Shown here: positions 5,468 through 7,519 of the stretch, in pieces
How positions within the stretch are numbered: the first letter of the stretch is position 1
Layout: each line of letters begins with the position of its first letter
From: Ferrovum sp.
GTDB taxonomy: Bacteria > Pseudomonadota > Gammaproteobacteria > Burkholderiales > Ferrovaceae
DNA length: 7,519 bases
Direction of reading: 5' to 3'
NCBI GenBank assembly: GCA_027450105.1
Contig: DAIDKJ010000060.1
Coordinates: forward strand, 1-7,519
Program-made: the position numbers and the translations under genes
The notes under the pieces: generated by a model
Databases searched by the model: none
Told to the model about the DNA's origin: nothing
What the model saw: the letters and a program-made list of their open reading frames with translations, nothing else

Positions 5468-6681
5468 GTCCCCAAACATTTCTGGCAACCAATACGCGGG
5501 AGGCGCTGCGTCAAGTCAAGGCGGCTCTGGGCGAGACGGCCATCATCCTGTCCAATCGCAAGGTGGGAGATCAGGTGGAGATCATCGCCACGCATCAGGA
5601 TGTGCTTACGGCACTGGGCTCTGGCGGAGCAACGTCGTCGCTCCCCAACCGGAACCTCACAGCACCTGCTCCCACCGCAGTAGGCCCGTCGGGGGTTGCT
5701 GCCATGAGATCCGGTCGCATCGGTACGGGAGCCGCTAGCGCCGAATCCCTGTCTGTGGAGGGGACGCTGGCTCCGGAATTGTGGCGGGAAATGCGTGCCA
5801 TGCAACAAAACCTGTTGCAGGAAATTGCCGCGCTCAAGGCGCAACAACCTGCTCCCGCACCGACGCGGCAAGGGCGGATTTTGCGCAGTCTGGTGAAGGC
5901 GGGTTTTAGCCAGGGGCTGGCCGAACAGGTGCTGGAGCATATGCCGCAACAGGCAGGGCTGGACTGGGTGGTCCGTGTACTGGGAAACAACCTGCGCGTG
6001 GTGCAGGGCGATCAGGAGATCGTGGAGCGAGGCGGGGTTTATGCGCTGGTGGGTCCCACCGGCGTGGGCAAGACTACTACCACGGCCAAGTTGGCAGCGC
6101 GCGCGGTGGTACGGTATGGGGCGGCACGGGTCGGATTGATCAGTACCGATAGTTATCGGGTGGGGGCCTTCGAACAACTGCGCATTTACGGCAAAATGTT
6201 GGGGATCGATGTGCAAACGGTGCGAGATGGTGCAGACTTGCATAACACGCTGGCCAGTATGCGCCAGCACCATCTGATTCTGATCGATACCATGGGAGTA
6301 GGCCAGCGCGATGAGCGCGTTCAGGAACAGGCGGCCTTGCTGGAGCAGGCGGGTGCCAAACGTTTGCTGTTACTCAATGCCACCAGCAACTTGCACACCC
6401 TGGAAGATGTGGTTCGCATCTACCGGAGCACCGGTGTCAGCGCCTGTATCCCCACCAAGCTGGATGAGGCGGTTTCCATGGGTGCGCTTCTGGATGTGGT
6501 GATCCGGCATAAACTGATCATGAGCTATATGGCTAACGGACAACGGGTACCGGAAGATTTGCACGAGGCGGACCGTACCTGGTTGCTGCATGCAACCTTC
6601 AATAGTCTGGAAACGGCCGGTCATGTGGCAGCCGAGCGCCTGGAGTTGCCCCAGAGCCAGCAGGTCAGCCATGCCCTTTGA
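5464..6681 (+). CDS. flhF: Flagellar biosynthesis GTPase FlhF
   Basis: FlhF is the third SRP-type GTPase, with Ffh and FtsY; its GTP-bound dimer at the membrane marks where a flagellum is built, mainly at the pole. The product has 405 residues. The N-terminal B domain (1-50) has QTFLATNTREALRQVKAALGETAIILSNR. A low-complexity Ala/Pro/Gly-rich linker covers about 51-135. The N domain (about 136-185) is followed by the G domain: P-loop GPTGVGKTTTTAKL (197-210), the SRP-GTPase DSYRVGAFEQLR motif (229-240), switch II-like LIDTMGVGQRD (273-283) and TKLDEA (331-336) for guanine recognition. SRP GTPases usually read DTAG in switch II; here it is DTMG. Start at 5464 has a near-perfect Shine-Dalgarno and overlaps flhA by 4 nt. 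The stop overlaps flhG by 11 nt, matching the functional FlhF-FlhG pair. Confidence 0.97.
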   Translation: MSPQTFLATNTREALRQVKAALGETAIILSNRKVGDQVEIIATHQDVLTALGSGGATSSLPNRNLTAPAPTAVGPSGVAAMRSGRIGTGAASAESLSVEGTLAPELWREMRAMQQNLLQEIAALKAQQPAPAPTRQGRILRSLVKAGFSQGLAEQVLEHMPQQAGLDWVVRVLGNNLRVVQGDQEIVERGGVYALVGPTGVGKTTTTAKLAARAVVRYGAARVGLISTDSYRVGAFEQLRIYGKMLGIDVQTVRDGADLHNTLASMRQHHLILIDTMGVGQRDERVQEQAALLEQAGAKRLLLLNATSNLHTLEDVVRIYRSTGVSACIPTKLDEAVSMGALLDVVIRHKLIMSYMANGQRVPEDLHEADRTWLLHATFNSLETAGHVAAERLELPQSQQVSHAL

Positions 6682-7456
6682 CTGGGCCTCTGGCCAGGCA
6701 GCGGGTTTGCGCCGTTTGCTACCAACCACTCTCGCCCGTGGTTGGAATGTGACGGGGGCCCGACCTGGTGTGGGAGTGACCACGCTGGTGGTCCAATTGG
6801 CCCGGGCACTGGCCCGGCAGGGCCATCAGGTGCTGGTACTGGATCAGCAGCGATCGGCGCATAATGTGGGAAACCTGCTGGGACTGCGCCCGCGCCACGA
6901 TCTGCTGGATGCCATGCAGGGAGATTGTCGCTGGTCGCAGGTGTTGTTGAGCACGCGCCAAGGCGTGGATGTGCTGCCCATGGCCCGCACGGCCCTTTGG
7001 GCCCGGTCTGGCGAGCAACACTCGGCTTGGCAGGAAGCCGTACAGTTGTTACTGCCGCAGTACGATGTCATCCTGACCGATGCATTGCCCGAATCGGCCT
7101 TGCTGGAGGGCCAGCGTTCACTGTTGGTGCTGGAGGCTACTTCGGAAGGGCTGCAGCAAGGTTATGCCCTCATCAAACGCTGGGTCCGGGAGAAGGGGAC
7201 GGCACGGCCCCTGGAACTGGCTTGGACACGCACCCGTGATGCGGCCCAGGGACAGATTTTATTTGACAATTTGGCCCGCGCAACGCAGCATTTCCTGAGT
7301 TTTACCCCGGTGTATGCAGGACAGTTTCCCCTGGACCCCGCTTTGCGGGATACTTCCAGAACTTTCGACAGAATGCCTGGGCTGTCTGGGCTTGCGGCAT
7401 TGGCACGGTTGACCCAGGCCGTGCAGGGATGTGCCACGCAGCCGTGGGCGCCCTAG
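6671..7456 (+). CDS. flhG: FlhG-like (FleN/MinD family) flagellar number regulator with degraded ATPase site
   Basis: FlhG limits flagellar number and stimulates the FlhF GTPase. The chosen start gives 261 residues, somewhat short for the family (about 270-300). The N-terminal motif is GQAAGLRRLL (8-17), close to DQAxxLR, the helix by which FlhG activates FlhF. The MinD-like fold is readable: beta-strand then T28-GARPGVGVTT (29-38), VLVLDQQ (54-60), NVGNLLGL (65-72) and YDVILTDALPES (131-142). Against MinD the signature Lys11 is Arg31, Walker A Lys16 is Val36, and catalytic switch I Asp40 is Gln60, while Asp58 and switch II Asp137 remain. ATP hydrolysis is therefore probably lost. A C-terminal amphipathic stretch (238-253) could be the membrane-targeting helix. 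The ATG at 6671 overlaps flhF by 11 nt and has only a weak AGG upstream. An in-frame ATG at 6590 was rejected because family similarity starts at 6671. Position after flhF strongly supports the identity. Confidence 0.88.
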   Translation: MPFDWASGQAAGLRRLLPTTLARGWNVTGARPGVGVTTLVVQLARALARQGHQVLVLDQQRSAHNVGNLLGLRPRHDLLDAMQGDCRWSQVLLSTRQGVDVLPMARTALWARSGEQHSAWQEAVQLLLPQYDVILTDALPESALLEGQRSLLVLEATSEGLQQGYALIKRWVREKGTARPLELAWTRTRDAAQGQILFDNLARATQHFLSFTPVYAGQFPLDPALRDTSRTFDRMPGLSGLAALARLTQAVQGCATQPWAP

Positions 7457-7463
7457 AAGCCCG

Positions 7464-7519
7464 ATGTACGCCGGCGTCAGGCGGGATGAATTTCTACAGG
7501 ATCAGACGGGCAATGGATC
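7464..7519 (+). CDS. Start of a downstream ORF, cut by the window edge; possibly fliA
   Basis: Eighteen codons from ATG 7464 stay open to the edge, beginning MYAGVRRDEFLQ. The gap from the flhG stop is only 7 nt, so it would belong to the same operon. In betaproteobacteria the flagellar sigma factor gene fliA usually follows flhG and its product often begins with Met-Tyr. This is position-based inference; no FliA domain is visible. The Shine-Dalgarno is weak (AGAAG, 7455-7459). A second ATG at 7486 in another frame is an alternative. Confidence 0.3.
   Translation, partial: MYAGVRRDEFLQDQTGNG

Noticed and set aside
5146..6273. A 375-codon open frame on the minus strand, opposite flhA/flhF
   Set aside because: Antisense to two strongly supported genes; the product is rich in His, Arg and Ser with no family resemblance.
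6590..6670. Longer FlhG start at 6590
   Set aside because: It would overlap flhF by 92 nt and add residues unlike FlhG; the FlhF-activating motif sits right after the 6671 start, as in the family.
7468..7477. Palindrome ACGCCGGCGT after flhG
   Set aside because: Perfect but short, without a T-run, and inside the start of the next possible ORF; not supported as a terminator or operator.

Overview
The window is a flagellar regulatory and export locus from a Gram-negative proteobacterium. The layout has two divergent blocks. On the minus strand flhD, flhC and motA are read leftwards, and motA runs off the left edge. On the plus strand flhB, flhA, flhF and an flhG-like gene are read rightwards, followed by the first codons of an unidentified further ORF at the right edge. 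A 539-bp intergenic region (1696-2234) separates the blocks. The combination of flhDC-motA with flhB-flhA-flhF-flhG is what I would expect from Betaproteobacteria or the related Acidithiobacillia. The sequence alone does not settle which, and enterobacteria are unlikely because they lack flhF/flhG.

Minus-strand block: FlhD and FlhC form the FlhD4C2 master activator of flagellar transcription. FlhC keeps its four zinc-binding cysteines and FlhD keeps Cys65. The two genes are 12 bp apart. MotA follows after a 147-bp gap that may hold its own promoter. It is a stator subunit of the E. coli type, complete at the N-terminus and cut at residue 220.

Plus-strand block: FlhB (with its NPTH self-cleavage site) and FlhA are core membrane proteins of the flagellar type III export gate. 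FlhF is an SRP-type GTPase that places flagella. FlhG is a MinD-like partner that controls FlhF and flagellar number. The ORFs overlap by 4, 4 and 11 nt, so this is a tightly coupled operon. Normally fliA follows in beta-type gene orders, but too little is visible here to confirm it.

The main oddity is FlhG. Its N-terminal FlhF-activating helix motif is largely kept (GQAAGLR versus DQAxxLR), but its ATPase site is degraded: the signature Lys is Arg, the Walker A Lys is Val, and the catalytic Asp of switch I is Gln. This suggests an FlhF activator uncoupled from ATP hydrolysis, in a system where FlhDC rather than FleQ is the master regulator. The intergenic region also holds a clear 19-bp palindrome upstream of flhD. 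It resembles sites for NarL/LuxR-type response regulators and lies just downstream of a plausible sigma-70 promoter. Several potential leader hairpins are also present, one of which displays the flhB Shine-Dalgarno in its loop. I saw no mobile elements, CRISPR arrays, tRNA or rRNA genes and no convincing intrinsic terminators.
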